Part shown: positions 1 through 8,963 of the stretch, piece after piece
Layout: each line of letters opens with the position of its first letter
Numbering within the stretch: the stretch's first letter is position 1
Position numbers and translations under genes: made by a program
Assembly (NCBI GenBank): GCA_963843465.1
Contig: CAWJKP010000002.1
Coordinates: 1,488,001 to 1,552,000 of the forward strand
Length of the DNA: 64,000 nt
Origin: CAWJKP01 sp963843465
GTDB lineage: Bacteria; Planctomycetota; Planctomycetia; Pirellulales; Thermoguttaceae
Direction: 5' to 3'
Notes under the pieces: model-generated
Seen by the model: only the letters and a program-made list of their open reading frames with translations
Told to the model about the DNA's origin: nothing
Database searches by the model: none

Positions 1-2
1 TG

Positions 3-323
3 TTGGCCGACCTCTTCCCGCCCGGTCCCCACGATCCCCAGGGGATGGACGCGGCGATCTGGCAGCGCTTCGACGAAGAGCCGTATCTGCTTCCCCCGAA
101 CGAGCCACTGACGCTTTCCTCCCACGTTGCCGACTCGCCTCCGGTGGCCTACCTGGAGCATCTTGCGGTAGGTTCGCCGCTGGTAGAGATGCCGCTCTTC
201 CTGAATCCGGACCGCTACATCAACGTGCCGCTGGAATCGACCTACCTGGACGCCTATCGCGGTCACCCCGGTTTTTGGCGCGGCGTATTGGAAGGACGCC
301 AGCCGCCGCCGGGCGGGAAATAG
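3..323 (+). CDS. C-terminal end of an unknown protein (5' truncated by the window)
   Basis: An open frame enters from the left edge and runs to a TAA stop, giving about 106 residues with no start I can trust. It is rich in proline and hydrophobic residues, with the stretch MPLFLNPDRYINVPLESTY near the C-terminus. This resembles the tails of uncharacterised planctomycete proteins, but I cannot name a family. It overlaps the next frame by about 49 bases. The function is not recognised. Confidence 0.55.
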   Translation: MADLFPPGPHDPQGMDAAIWQRFDEEPYLLPPNEPLTLSSHVADSPPVAYLEHLAVGSPLVEMPLFLNPDRYINVPLESTYLDAYRGHPGFWRGVLEGRQPPPGGK

Positions 324-628
324 AGGAAACAAGCATACCGAACTACGCCGGACAAATTGCGCTTTGGGCCGTCAGTTTGCTGGCCGGGGTTGGTGGTTGG
401 TGGGCAGCGGGATTCACCTCTCGGTTGACGCGGCACATCGTTCGCGCGGTAGTTGTGTCGATCTTGCTCACGCCCGCCGCTATCGAGAAGTGCGACAGAT
501 GGATCGTTCCCGCATGGTGGCCCGTGCTCATCGCGCCAATTCTGCCGAGTATCCAGGAAGTCGTGAGCGCGGTTGCGATTTTCGTAGTTTCGCTCGTCGC
601 CAGTATTTTCGTGGGACGAGGTCTGTAG
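275..628 (+). CDS. Small putative membrane protein, stop codon supplied by a palindrome
   Basis: This encodes up to 117 residues with three hydrophobic stretches: about residues 26-45, 55-67 and 84-115. That is compatible with a small multi-pass inner-membrane protein. The only in-frame start at the 5' end is a TTG at 275 inside the previous gene. The real start may be later, near residue 20, so the N-terminus is uncertain. The TAG stop at 626-628 is the first three bases of a GTAGGGAACGCC-type palindrome, so the native C-terminus may have been altered by insertion of that repeat. No family was recognised. Confidence 0.45.
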   Translation: MARRIGRTPAAAGREIEETSIPNYAGQIALWAVSLLAGVGGWWAAGFTSRLTRHIVRAVVVSILLTPAAIEKCDRWIVPAWWPVLIAPILPSIQEVVSAVAIFVVSLVASIFVGRGL

Positions 629-708
629 GGAACGCCCTCCGTGGCGTTCCGCGGCCACAAAAAACGGCGTTCTGCCGCACCCCGGAACGCCACGGAGGGC
701 GTTCCCTA
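626..708. repeat. Palindromic repeat, GGGAACGCC family, copy 1
   Basis: Arms TAGGGAACGCCCTCCGTGG (626 on) and CCACGGAGGGCGTTCCCTA (ending at 708) enclose a loop of about 33 bases. A second copy lies at 4262-4344. The left arm contributes the TAG stop of the upstream small membrane protein. Confidence 0.9.
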
Positions 709-750
709 ATGACTTATGACGAGCAGAACGAGCAATAATCCGGCGGCTCG

Positions 751-845
751 GTTGGAGTTCCGCCTTTAGGCGGCCCTCGCCACACGCCGGCTAAAGCCGG
801 AACTCCAACTTCGCACATTACCGGAACTCCAACTTCGCACATTAC
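751..845. repeat. Palindromic repeat, CGCCTTTAGGCGG family, with partial duplication
   Basis: GTTGGAGTTCCGCCTTTAGG at 751 pairs with CTAAAGCCGGAACTCCAAC ending at 809. The right end (ACCGGAACTCCAACTTCGC) is then repeated once directly, to about 845. Related palindromes occur at 11873-11926 and 14925-15011. The interval 629-906 holds only these two repeats and no credible gene. Confidence 0.85.
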
Positions 846-906
846 CCGTTTTGTTCGTCAGAGTTCATCAGACGACAATTGATCATCCTATTTTGACGCC
901 ACCCCC

Positions 907-1917
907 TTAGCCGGGCACGATCTCGAACCCAAGGTCCTCGATCATGCGGTAGTCCTCGCAGGGCGGTTGGCCCTTGGTGGTGAGGTAGTCGCCGACGAAG
1001 AGCGAATCGGCGGCGAAAAGGGCCAGCGGCTGCAAGCTGCGAAGCTGGACCTCGCGGCCGGCGGCGATCCGTAGCTCGCAGCGGGGGTTGGTCAGGCGGA
1101 CCAGCGACAGGACCTTGAGACAGTAGGCGGGCGTAAGCGGCGGGACCTGCCCCAGCGGCGTGCCGGCGATGGGGATCAGGAAGTTGATGGGCACCGCCTC
1201 GGCGCGGAGCTCGCCCAGACGCAGCGCCAGCTCAACCACGTCGACGTCCTCCTCGCCCAGGCCCACGATCCCGCCGGAGCAGAGCTCCAGCCCGGCCTGG
1301 CGGCTGGCGCGGAGCGTGTCCAGGCGGTCCTGGTAGCTGTGCGTGGTGCAGATCCGCGGGTAGAAACGCTCGCTGGTGTTGAGGTTGTGGTTGACGCGGT
1401 TGACGCCGCACTCTTTCAGCCGCCGGGCCTGTCGGCGGTCCAAGAGCCCCGGCGAAACGCAGATGGCGAGCCCATAGGCCTCCTTGATCCGCGGCACCAC
1501 CGAAGCGATCACGTCCAGTTCCCGCTCCTGGGGCGAGCGGCCGGCGATCACGATGCAGTAGGTCTTGGCTCGATGCTCGGCGGCCACCCGGGCGCCGTCG
1601 AGGATCTGCTGCGGGTCGAGAAGCCTGTAGCGGGCGATTTTCGCATCGGAGACCTTCGATTGCGAGCAGTAGGCGCAGTCTTCCCCGCAGCTCCCGCTCT
1701 TGGCATTGATGAGGAAGTTGAGGTGTACGCGGTTGCCCCACTGCGCGTAGCGAACCCGATAGGCGGCCGAGAGGACCTCCAAGAGCTCGCCATCTTCCGA
1801 CCGCAGGATGGCCAGCCCTTCCTCGACCGTCAGCCGCTGACCATCGAGGACCCGGTCGGCCCACGTGCGCCAGCGGCTGGAATCGGGGAGCCGTTGTGGA
1901 GTTAATGCCTCGGACAT
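907..1917 (-). CDS. bioB: Biotin synthase BioB
   Basis: This radical-SAM enzyme inserts sulfur into dethiobiotin, the last step of biotin synthesis, in the cytoplasm. The protein has 336 residues from the ATG at 1917, a normal BioB length. The frame is open a little further upstream, but MSEALTPQR is the sensible N-terminus. The CxxxCxxC that binds the [4Fe-4S] cluster and SAM is CGEDCAYC (about residues 77-84). Other family hallmarks are NAKSGSCGEDCAYC, CSGGIVGLGE, a VPINFLIPI stretch and a C-terminal FVGDYLTT segment. It follows leuD on the same strand after a gap of about 150 bases containing an AATCACGAAA-type repeat. No other biotin gene is in the window. The call is secure. Confidence 0.96.
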   Translation of the reverse strand: MSEALTPQRLPDSSRWRTWADRVLDGQRLTVEEGLAILRSEDGELLEVLSAAYRVRYAQWGNRVHLNFLINAKSGSCGEDCAYCSQSKVSDAKIARYRLLDPQQILDGARVAAEHRAKTYCIVIAGRSPQERELDVIASVVPRIKEAYGLAICVSPGLLDRRQARRLKECGVNRVNHNLNTSERFYPRICTTHSYQDRLDTLRASRQAGLELCSGGIVGLGEEDVDVVELALRLGELRAEAVPINFLIPIAGTPLGQVPPLTPAYCLKVLSLVRLTNPRCELRIAAGREVQLRSLQPLALFAADSLFVGDYLTTKGQPPCEDYRMIEDLGFEIVPG

Positions 1918-1953
1918 AGGGCAACGTGTTATGCTCGAACAAGAAGAGAAACC

Positions 1954-1990
1954 AATCACGAAAGCCCGAGAGAAGAGTGGGAAAGAGAAG
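1954..1990. repeat. AATCACGAAA-CCCGA dispersed repeat
   Basis: AATCACGAAAGCCCGAGAG lies between bioB and leuD. Related copies occur at 11040, 11160 (reverse), 26462, 27086 (reverse) and 62341. The function is unknown. Confidence 0.6.
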
Positions 1991-2066
1991 GAGAGCTAGA
2001 CGACGCCATGTCTTAGTTTGAGCGGCATTGAAGAAAAGAAGATGATGGAAACGAACAGAGGATTTC

Positions 2067-2660
2067 CTACGCGATGCCGTGCCCCTGCTCATAGGCGGCG
2101 ATCTGGTCGGCGTGCCCGAGGGTCAGGCCGATGTCGTCCAGGCCGTCGAGCAGGCAGTGGCGGCGGAAGGCATCGACCGTAAAGGGCAGGGCCAGCCCGC
2201 AGGCGTCGCTGAGCCGCTGGGCTTCCAGGTCCACCGTAAGCCGGTAGCCCGCGTGGCGATTGGCCCGGGCGAAAAGGTCGTCGACCGCGGCCTCGTCCAG
2301 GGGCAACGGCAACATGCCATTCTTGAAGCAGTTGTTGTAGAAGATGTCGGCGAAGCTGGGGGCGATGACCACCCGGAAGCCGAAATCCTCCAGGGCCCAG
2401 GGGGCATGTTCCCGGCTGGAGCCGCAACCGAAGTTCCGCCGTGCCAGCAGGATCGTCGCGCCGCGATACTCGGGGCGATTCAAGACGAACTCGGGGTTGG
2501 GCGAACCGTCGTCCAGAAATCGCCAGTCGAAGAAGAGGAACTGCCCGAAGCCGGTCCGCTCGATCCGCTTGAGGAACTGCTTGGGTATGATCTGGTCGGT
2601 ATCGACGTTGGAGCGGTCCAGGGGAAGCACAAGGCCGGTGAGGCGGGTAAAGGCTTTCAT
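2067..2660 (-). CDS. leuD: 3-isopropylmalate dehydratase small subunit LeuD
   Basis: This is the small subunit of isopropylmalate isomerase. It pairs with LeuC to interconvert 2- and 3-isopropylmalate in leucine synthesis. It has 197 residues, the usual bacterial length. Visible hallmarks are NVDTDQIIPKQFLKR near the N-terminus and the swivel-domain motif NFGCGSSREHAPWAL. The neighbour is leuC, 53 bases upstream and transcribed the same way, so leuCD form one operon. A small GTAGGACGGATTGGCAATCC palindrome sits between them. The call is secure. Confidence 0.97.
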   Translation of the reverse strand: MKAFTRLTGLVLPLDRSNVDTDQIIPKQFLKRIERTGFGQFLFFDWRFLDDGSPNPEFVLNRPEYRGATILLARRNFGCGSSREHAPWALEDFGFRVVIAPSFADIFYNNCFKNGMLPLPLDEAAVDDLFARANRHAGYRLTVDLEAQRLSDACGLALPFTVDAFRRHCLLDGLDDIGLTLGHADQIAAYEQGHGIA

Positions 2661-2690
2661 ACGTAAGTCCTAAAGAATGGGGCGAGCTTT

Positions 2691-2713
2691 GTAGGACGGA
2701 TTGGCAATCCGTC

Positions 2714-2717
<4 letters not shown>
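2691..2717. repeat. Short palindrome GTAGGACGGATTGGCAATCC...
   Basis: This 27-base perfect palindrome around TTGGCAA lies at the leuC/leuD junction. Its right end, read on the minus strand, starts GTAGGAC, and that TAG is the stop codon of leuC. A near-identical copy is at 31664-31690 inside the portal-like gene, where it is translated as VGRIANPS. Confidence 0.9.
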
Positions 2718-4132
<1,415 letters not shown>

Positions 4133-4261
4133 ACGGCTTCGGGATCGCTGGGGTTGAAGAGCTTACGGGAGAATTTTCCCATTATAAACCATGACGCGGC
4201 GGATGGCGACGGCCCGGCTTGCCGTTCGGTGACGACAATAACCTCTGATTCGGGGACGTTT

Positions 4262-4344
4262 GTAGGGAACGCCCTCTGTGGCGTTCCGCAGCCAAGGAAA
4301 GGGACATCCCCAGTTCGCGGAACGCCACGGAGGGCGTTCCCTAC
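4262..4344. repeat. Palindromic repeat, GGGAACGCC family, copy 2
   Basis: GTAGGGAACGCCCTCTGTGG pairs with CCACGGAGGGCGTTCCCTAC. It lies in the intergenic space upstream of leuC and downstream of the methyltransferase-like gene, and is the sister of 626-708. On either strand it can be read as peptide RVGNALRGVP, but there is no gene here. Confidence 0.9.
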
Positions 4345-4371
4345 ACGCGGAAGGGATTTCACGGTCGGACC

Positions 4372-4968
4372 CTACGCGGCCCGGCGGCGACGGGCTGCCT
4401 GGACGAATTGATTGATCTGGCTAAGGCCCGTTTGCCGCAACCGGCTGCCGCCCTCCGCGCCGGCCTCGACCAAGAACACCCGCGACTGGGCGTGGAGCAT
4501 CCGCGGGACGAAGTCCCATGCCTTGGCCAACGAATCGGGGTCCTGACCCGCGCTAACCACCAAGAGATCGGTAGCTGCCAGCAGGTTCGCCGCGCCTGAA
4601 AGCGCCGTGAAGGGGTCGCCCGGGATGAGCCGTATCCGGGCTCCCGTGGCCCGCAATAACTGGAAGGCCCGTTTGAGCGTAAGCGGGGGGCCGTCACCCG
4701 GCCTGCGCGTCTCGAACAGGTCGATCCCCGCATAGCAGATCTCGGCCGGCGGGCAGTGAATCCCCGCGATTTCGAGCATACGAAGTGTTCGCTGGCAGTC
4801 TCCAATCCCCAGTTCGACGATCTTCTTGACGGGTCTCTGGCGGATGGCCCGGTAGATGGGGCGGTCGATCGCCGGTTGGGAAAAGCGGGAAAGATACAAC
4901 AACCGCAATCGGCTGGGACCAGACAATTCCGTCCTCCCTGACGAAAAGCGAGTTCTTGATGGTGACAT
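4372..4968 (-). CDS. SAM-dependent methyltransferase-like protein
   Basis: The protein has 198 residues from ATG 4968 (MSPSRTRF). An upstream in-frame ATG at 5001 lies inside a palindrome, so I prefer 4968. Motif KKIVELGIGDCQRTLRMLE (about residues 50-68) fits the glycine-rich motif I of a class I methyltransferase. It is followed by an acidic strand end (YAGIDLFE), LIPGDPFTAL and DLLVVSAGQD, compatible with a Rossmann fold. The tail is basic. No substrate can be deduced. It is separated from its neighbours by palindromes and is probably monocistronic. The fold is moderately likely; the activity is an inference. Confidence 0.6.
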   Translation of the reverse strand: MSPSRTRFSSGRTELSGPSRLRLLYLSRFSQPAIDRPIYRAIRQRPVKKIVELGIGDCQRTLRMLEIAGIHCPPAEICYAGIDLFETRRPGDGPPLTLKRAFQLLRATGARIRLIPGDPFTALSGAANLLAATDLLVVSAGQDPDSLAKAWDFVPRMLHAQSRVFLVEAGAEGGSRLRQTGLSQINQFVQAARRRRAA

Positions 4969-4972
4969 CACC

Positions 4973-5030
4973 AGCCCGAAGCGCAAGCGAGGGAAACACA
5001 AAAACTTACCCTCGCTAGCGCTTCGGGCTA
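4973..5030. repeat. Palindromic repeat, CCGAAGCG-AAGCGAGG family, copy 1
   Basis: AGCCCGAAGCGCAAGCGAGG pairs with CCTCGCTAGCGCTTCGGGCT. It sits just upstream of the methyltransferase-like start. Other copies are at 11667-11723 and 16176-16234. Confidence 0.88.
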
Positions 5031-5094
5031 GTGTTATAGATTCGGCCAGCCGCCTTGGGCAAATCGAGGGAAAAGGGGGATATTTCCCGCCTCG

Positions 5095-6132
5095 TCACGG
5101 GCTCTTCTCGCCGGCCTTCAAGAGATCCCCGAGTCTGGCATTCAGCTCGGCCGGGACTTCTTTCGGGTTGGCCCCCAGAGCGGACGGCCGCAGCATGGCC
5201 GGGGTGATTCGGGCCGTGATCAGTTTCGTGTGAAACAGGCCCGCCTCGGCAAGCGTCTCGCCGCGCGGGCTCATGATGAAGCTGTCGCCGTAGCCCAGGC
5301 GGTCCCCTTTCTCCGTGACCACGACGTTGGATCGCGCCACCACCATCTTCATCTGGCAGGCCAGACCGATGTGCGTATTGCGGACCCATTTGCGGTGTTC
5401 GTCCATGGCCTGGGTAGGAATGGCATTGTAGTGCGGGGTAAACAAGATCTCGGCGCCTTGCAGCCGGGCCATCATCGCCGGCTGGGGAAAGGACGTGTCG
5501 TGACAGACGTTCACCGCGAACCGCACGCCATGGGCCTTGAAGACCGGCACGCACTTGCCCGGCAGGATGCCATACTCTCGCCGCTCGCCTTCCAGGAGCA
5601 TTACCTTGTCATAAATCCCCAAAAGCCGTCCATGTTCGATCACCAGCACGCTGTTGTACATGCCCTCTTTCTCGATTCGGGTCATTCCCACAAGGACGAC
5701 CAACTCGTGCGCGGCGGTCTCGTCGATGAAGGCCCTCAACTCCGCATCATCCAGGCGGCGAGCCCCCTGCTTCAGATGCGCGAAGGTATCGCACCCGGAA
5801 AGAAAGGCCTCGGGGAAGGCGAGAAAATCGCACCCCCTGGCCCGCGCCTCGGCGACCACCCGCCGCACCGTGGACAGATTGGCCGGAAAGTCTCCGTCGC
5901 GGCAGGGTCCCTGGTAGACGGCGATCACCACGTCGTGGTCCAGCGCCATCACGGTCCCGCAAACGAGCCACGCGGAGGCAAGGACCAGGAAGGCCGTCGC
6001 CCAGGACCGGCGAATCAATATCTGTCGGATTGTCGCCTTTCGCTCCGCGAAAGCCGCGTCCTTTCGCGGAGCGAAAGGCGACACTTGTTTCTGCGTTGGT
6101 CCCAACCGCAGTTTCGCAAGGCGCACGCTCAT
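5095..6132 (-). CDS. Carbon-nitrogen hydrolase (nitrilase superfamily), exported, with an in-frame palindrome insert
   Basis: This is a nitrilase/amidase-fold hydrolase that cleaves a C-N bond in an amide, nitrile or carbamoyl substrate I cannot specify. The catalytic triad is visible: Glu in FPEAFLS, Lys in YDKVMLLEGE and Cys in NVCHDTSFP. From ATG 6132 it has 345 residues. After a basic leader, residues about 34-54 (ATAFLVLASAWLVCGTVMA) form a signal peptide or anchor, so it acts outside the cytoplasm. Residues about 17-33 are encoded by a 51-base palindrome (6032-6082) read in frame, so the true start could instead lie just after it. ATG 6132 is 2 bases beyond the TAA of the CoA-binding gene, which suggests an operon. 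Confidence 0.85.
   Translation of the reverse strand: MSVRLAKLRLGPTQKQVSPFAPRKDAAFAERKATIRQILIRRSWATAFLVLASAWLVCGTVMALDHDVVIAVYQGPCRDGDFPANLSTVRRVVAEARARGCDFLAFPEAFLSGCDTFAHLKQGARRLDDAELRAFIDETAAHELVVLVGMTRIEKEGMYNSVLVIEHGRLLGIYDKVMLLEGERREYGILPGKCVPVFKAHGVRFAVNVCHDTSFPQPAMMARLQGAEILFTPHYNAIPTQAMDEHRKWVRNTHIGLACQMKMVVARSNVVVTEKGDRLGYGDSFIMSPRGETLAEAGLFHTKLITARITPAMLRPSALGANPKEVPAELNARLGDLLKAGEKSP
6032..6082. repeat. 51-base palindrome GTCGCCTTTCGCTCCGCGAA, inside the nitrilase gene
   Basis: GTCGCCTTTCGCTCCGCGAA pairs with TTCGCGGAGCGAAAGGCGAC. The length is 51 bases, exactly 17 codons, and it is translated as VSPFAPRKDAAFAERKAT within the hydrolase leader. A second copy (52 bases) is intergenic at 22691-22742. 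Confidence 0.9.
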
Positions 6133-6134
6133 GG

Positions 6135-6545
6135 TTATTCCTCGTCTTCGTGATATCGCAAGGCGACCAGCACGCACGGTCCGCCGCCGATGGCGCTGAG
6201 CCCCAACCGCTCGGCCTGCTGCTGCCAGCCCGGCCCTTCCGCTCCCGGCTGGAGCCAAACGTTGCGGATCTTCGCCTCCGCGGCCTGTTGGAGGACCTTT
6301 TCGCTCACGGCGGGCGGGGTGACGATCGAGACCCCGTCGACTGACTCGGGGAGGGAGGCCAGATCCGGATAGCTGGGCACCCCTTCGATTTGCTTCTCCT
6401 TGGGATTGACCGCGACCACCTGCAGACCTTGCTGGAGGTACGCCCGCAATACCTTGTTGCCGTACTTCGACCGGTCGCTCGACGCGCCCACCACGGCGAA
6501 GCTCCGGCCGCGCAGAAAACGACGGATTGTTTCTTGCTCATCCAT
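6135..6545 (-). CDS. CoA-binding domain protein (YccU-like)
   Basis: The protein has 136 residues from ATG 6545 (MDEQETIRRF). It is a single Rossmann-like CoA-binding domain of the YccU type. FAVVGASSDRSKYGNKVLR is the nucleotide-binding turn, followed by VVAVNPKEKQIEGVPSYP and a C-terminal NVWLQPGAE signature. These proteins bind CoA or acyl-CoA, and their cellular role is poorly known. It lies immediately upstream of the nitrilase gene (2-base gap), likely co-transcribed. The frame is open upstream to 6620, but that extension has no family features. Confidence 0.9.
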   Translation of the reverse strand: MDEQETIRRFLRGRSFAVVGASSDRSKYGNKVLRAYLQQGLQVVAVNPKEKQIEGVPSYPDLASLPESVDGVSIVTPPAVSEKVLQQAAEAKIRNVWLQPGAEGPGWQQQAERLGLSAIGGGPCVLVALRYHEDEE

Positions 6546-6616
6546 GTTGGAATTATAGGCGTCGGAAGCCTTCACCTGACAACGTTGGCGTTGGCTGCGC
6601 CCAGCGCACTCCTGCG

Positions 6617-7552
6617 TCACTTTGAACGTCGGGCGAGCACCCCCATGTGTTTCGCGAGCCTATCGGTATGTCCATGCAGCGCTTTGAGTTCCGCCAAAGA
6701 TGTAACCCCACGCTCGAACTCCGTGCCATCCGAGTACGTTATCTGGTACAAATAAGTTTCCACGGGGCTGCTGAAATCAAAATCGGCCCGCTCCAGGAAA
6801 GCCGTGGCGTCGGTGATTTTCTTGAAGACGCGCGGTGCAGAATCGTGACGTCCAAGGAAACGGATTTCTTGCGGAAGCGCGCCCATAGCCGCGCGGACCC
6901 TGTCGATGTATGTCTCGATAGCCGGCAACCCTAGCAGCTCCCGCAATCGGTCAGCCGCCTCATGCTCAAGATTGTCAGAGAGTTTCCGTTGAAAGTCTCG
7001 CACCAGTTTCTGTTTTTCCTCCTCGGGGGCCTTGTCAGGATAATCCACTTGCAACCCGAGGCTTTCAAACGCCGACAGCACCTTCTCTTTCGGCGCGTAG
7101 AAAAGGTCAATCTCCCGGTTCTTGATGAGCTGGCGAGCGGGCAAGGTGAAATTGCCAGCGGCGATAATTCCGAGAAAGCGGGCAGTTGGATGAGTCGACC
7201 TCATGGGGAGCAATTTGCCACTATCGTCTCGCGCTTTATCTTTCGAGTGCCTTGAGCCTCGCCGCCAGAAACACTCGAAGAAAGCAACAGGAATACCGAT
7301 TTCGGACTCGGTGCCGTCAAGCTCCATCACGAAATCGTAGTCCACGGTGTTACCCTCTTCGTCTTTCCAAAGCAGCTTCTCTCCGCGAGCTTGCCTGACT
7401 CGGTAGGCGCTGTCCAGGTAGAGCTGAAGTTGGTTGGCAACGCTCGCCAGCAGTGGGAATACGAAGTATTCGGCGAACCAATCGCCGAGCATTTGGCCTA
7501 GTTTGTGGCCCGCTGAGGCATTCTCACTGTCGAACGACGCGTTCGCTCCCAT
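6617..7552 (-). CDS. Putative type II restriction endonuclease (partner of the adjacent DNA methyltransferase)
   Basis: The protein has 311 residues and starts at ATG 7552, directly after the TGA of the methyltransferase gene (ATGAATG junction), so the two are translationally coupled. I do not recognise the family from sequence alone. It has an acidic/hydrophobic core, with DYDFVMELDG followed about 10 residues later by VAFFECFWRRG and then SRHSKDKARDD, compatible with a PD-(D/E)XK-like active site. A later segment is FLGIIAAGNFTL. Position immediately behind a DNA methyltransferase is the main reason to call it a restriction enzyme. Base composition looks lower in GC than its neighbours, consistent with acquisition. 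An unrelated accessory role is possible. Confidence 0.55.
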   Translation of the reverse strand: MGANASFDSENASAGHKLGQMLGDWFAEYFVFPLLASVANQLQLYLDSAYRVRQARGEKLLWKDEEGNTVDYDFVMELDGTESEIGIPVAFFECFWRRGSRHSKDKARDDSGKLLPMRSTHPTARFLGIIAAGNFTLPARQLIKNREIDLFYAPKEKVLSAFESLGLQVDYPDKAPEEEKQKLVRDFQRKLSDNLEHEAADRLRELLGLPAIETYIDRVRAAMGALPQEIRFLGRHDSAPRVFKKITDATAFLERADFDFSSPVETYLYQITYSDGTEFERGVTSLAELKALHGHTDRLAKHMGVLARRSK

Positions 7553-8845
7553 TCATCCCTCCACCCACAGTCGTCCTTCACAAAGCGGAACGCGGTGCTT
7601 TCGATTCTTCCATTTGATGTTGCGCTGTCGAGTTTGTTCGAAGGCAAACGATTGGAAACCGGCCGCAATGGCGAGTTTACCGAGCCATTCGATCACCGGC
7701 ACGTAAACGGCATATGGTGCCGAGTCCCCGACGACGAAACATGCGCGGGACGGCGTATCGCAAACTCGGCGCAACGCTCGCCAGACCTTGGCAAGGTCCA
7801 AGAAGTAGCAGGCAACCATGAGATGGTACGTCTTCTTTCCGCCGTGTGTCAGCCTGACCTTTCCAAGCTCGTGGCAGACGGCCGATAGCTCCTGACGAAT
7901 CGGTTCTAGTTCAGGCTTGCCAATAACCTCGTCGAGGTCCACGGCCTTTTCGGGAACGTGCTGGGAACACGACCGGACCAGGTGGCGTCTAACGCTCTGC
8001 TGTAAGTCGCCCCACCCCTTGATCTGTTGAAAAAAAGACATCTCCAATCGCGTGGCGTCCGCGTAATCGTAGTTGTTCGGATACGGTGGCGAACAGACCA
8101 CGAGTTGCGCAAATTTGTCTGGAACGCCTTCGCATGTCCGGGCGTCACCCAAGATGAGTTTCGCTCTTGGTCCGACCAGGGCTGCCGACTCGGCCATGTC
8201 GTGACGGATTTGTCTTGACAACGCCTCAAAAGCGTCAAACGGGTCAACAGGGTTCTTCTTTGGCTTGTTCGGCAGGACATACTGCCATTGGGCGGTGTTG
8301 ACGCGTGAAGTCTTCCGCAAAATCCCCACGAGAGTAAGCCAAACGAGCTCCGCGGCGGGAGTAGCCTCGTGCACCTCCTCAACGGCGTGACGTAGCGCGT
8401 CTAAACGTCCCAGGGTCTGCTCGTCATAGCACTTGTCAATCAGTTTCGGGTACCCAGTCAAGCCATTCGGCTTGCGGCGTTTCGCACTTGCCAAAACGCT
8501 CCTAGCTAGTTCCTCGTAATCCCTGGATGAGGAACGCCGCTCAAGTTTGGCAGACGCAATTCGACAGAGGAACGGATGGGCTTCGACGCCGATGCTGGAA
8601 GCCCCTGAGTTCTCGGCGGCTAACAGCGTCGTGCCCAACCCAGCAAAGGGGTCGAGGACGTTGGGACGGTTCTTGCCACCGAATGACGCAATTACGTACT
8701 CGACCCAATCCGCGGAAAAGCCGGCGCTAAATCGAAACCAACGATGGACAGGCAGCGTCATGTTATTGGTGAACGTAGACGACGTTTCGTCGCGCACTCG
8801 CGGCGGACATTCGAAAACGTCAAAAAGAAGTTGCTGCTTGCTCAT
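7553..8845 (-). CDS. DNA methyltransferase (N4-cytosine or N6-adenine), restriction-modification
   Basis: The protein has 430 residues from ATG 8845. The SAM-binding motif I is VLDPFAGLGTTLLAAE (about residues 62-77), and the catalytic motif IV is SPPYPNNYDYAD (about residue 255). The order is motif I then IV. SPPY favours an N4-cytosine enzyme, but target base and site cannot be read from sequence. A middle region of about 170 residues between the motifs probably recognises DNA. It is the first gene of a two-gene unit with the putative nuclease. The 118 bases upstream (8846-8963) are non-coding and may hold its promoter. Confidence 0.88.
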   Translation of the reverse strand: MSKQQLLFDVFECPPRVRDETSSTFTNNMTLPVHRWFRFSAGFSADWVEYVIASFGGKNRPNVLDPFAGLGTTLLAAENSGASSIGVEAHPFLCRIASAKLERRSSSRDYEELARSVLASAKRRKPNGLTGYPKLIDKCYDEQTLGRLDALRHAVEEVHEATPAAELVWLTLVGILRKTSRVNTAQWQYVLPNKPKKNPVDPFDAFEALSRQIRHDMAESAALVGPRAKLILGDARTCEGVPDKFAQLVVCSPPYPNNYDYADATRLEMSFFQQIKGWGDLQQSVRRHLVRSCSQHVPEKAVDLDEVIGKPELEPIRQELSAVCHELGKVRLTHGGKKTYHLMVACYFLDLAKVWRALRRVCDTPSRACFVVGDSAPYAVYVPVIEWLGKLAIAAGFQSFAFEQTRQRNIKWKNRKHRVPLCEGRLWVEG

Positions 8846-8963
8846 TCGGGAAATACCTGGGCCCGTTCGTTGGCCCGCGAGATTACGCGATGATCCGTTC
8901 GCTTCCGGCCATGCACCGAATTGTATGCCTAGGCGGCGAAAGTTACTACCCTCCGGGACAGTC

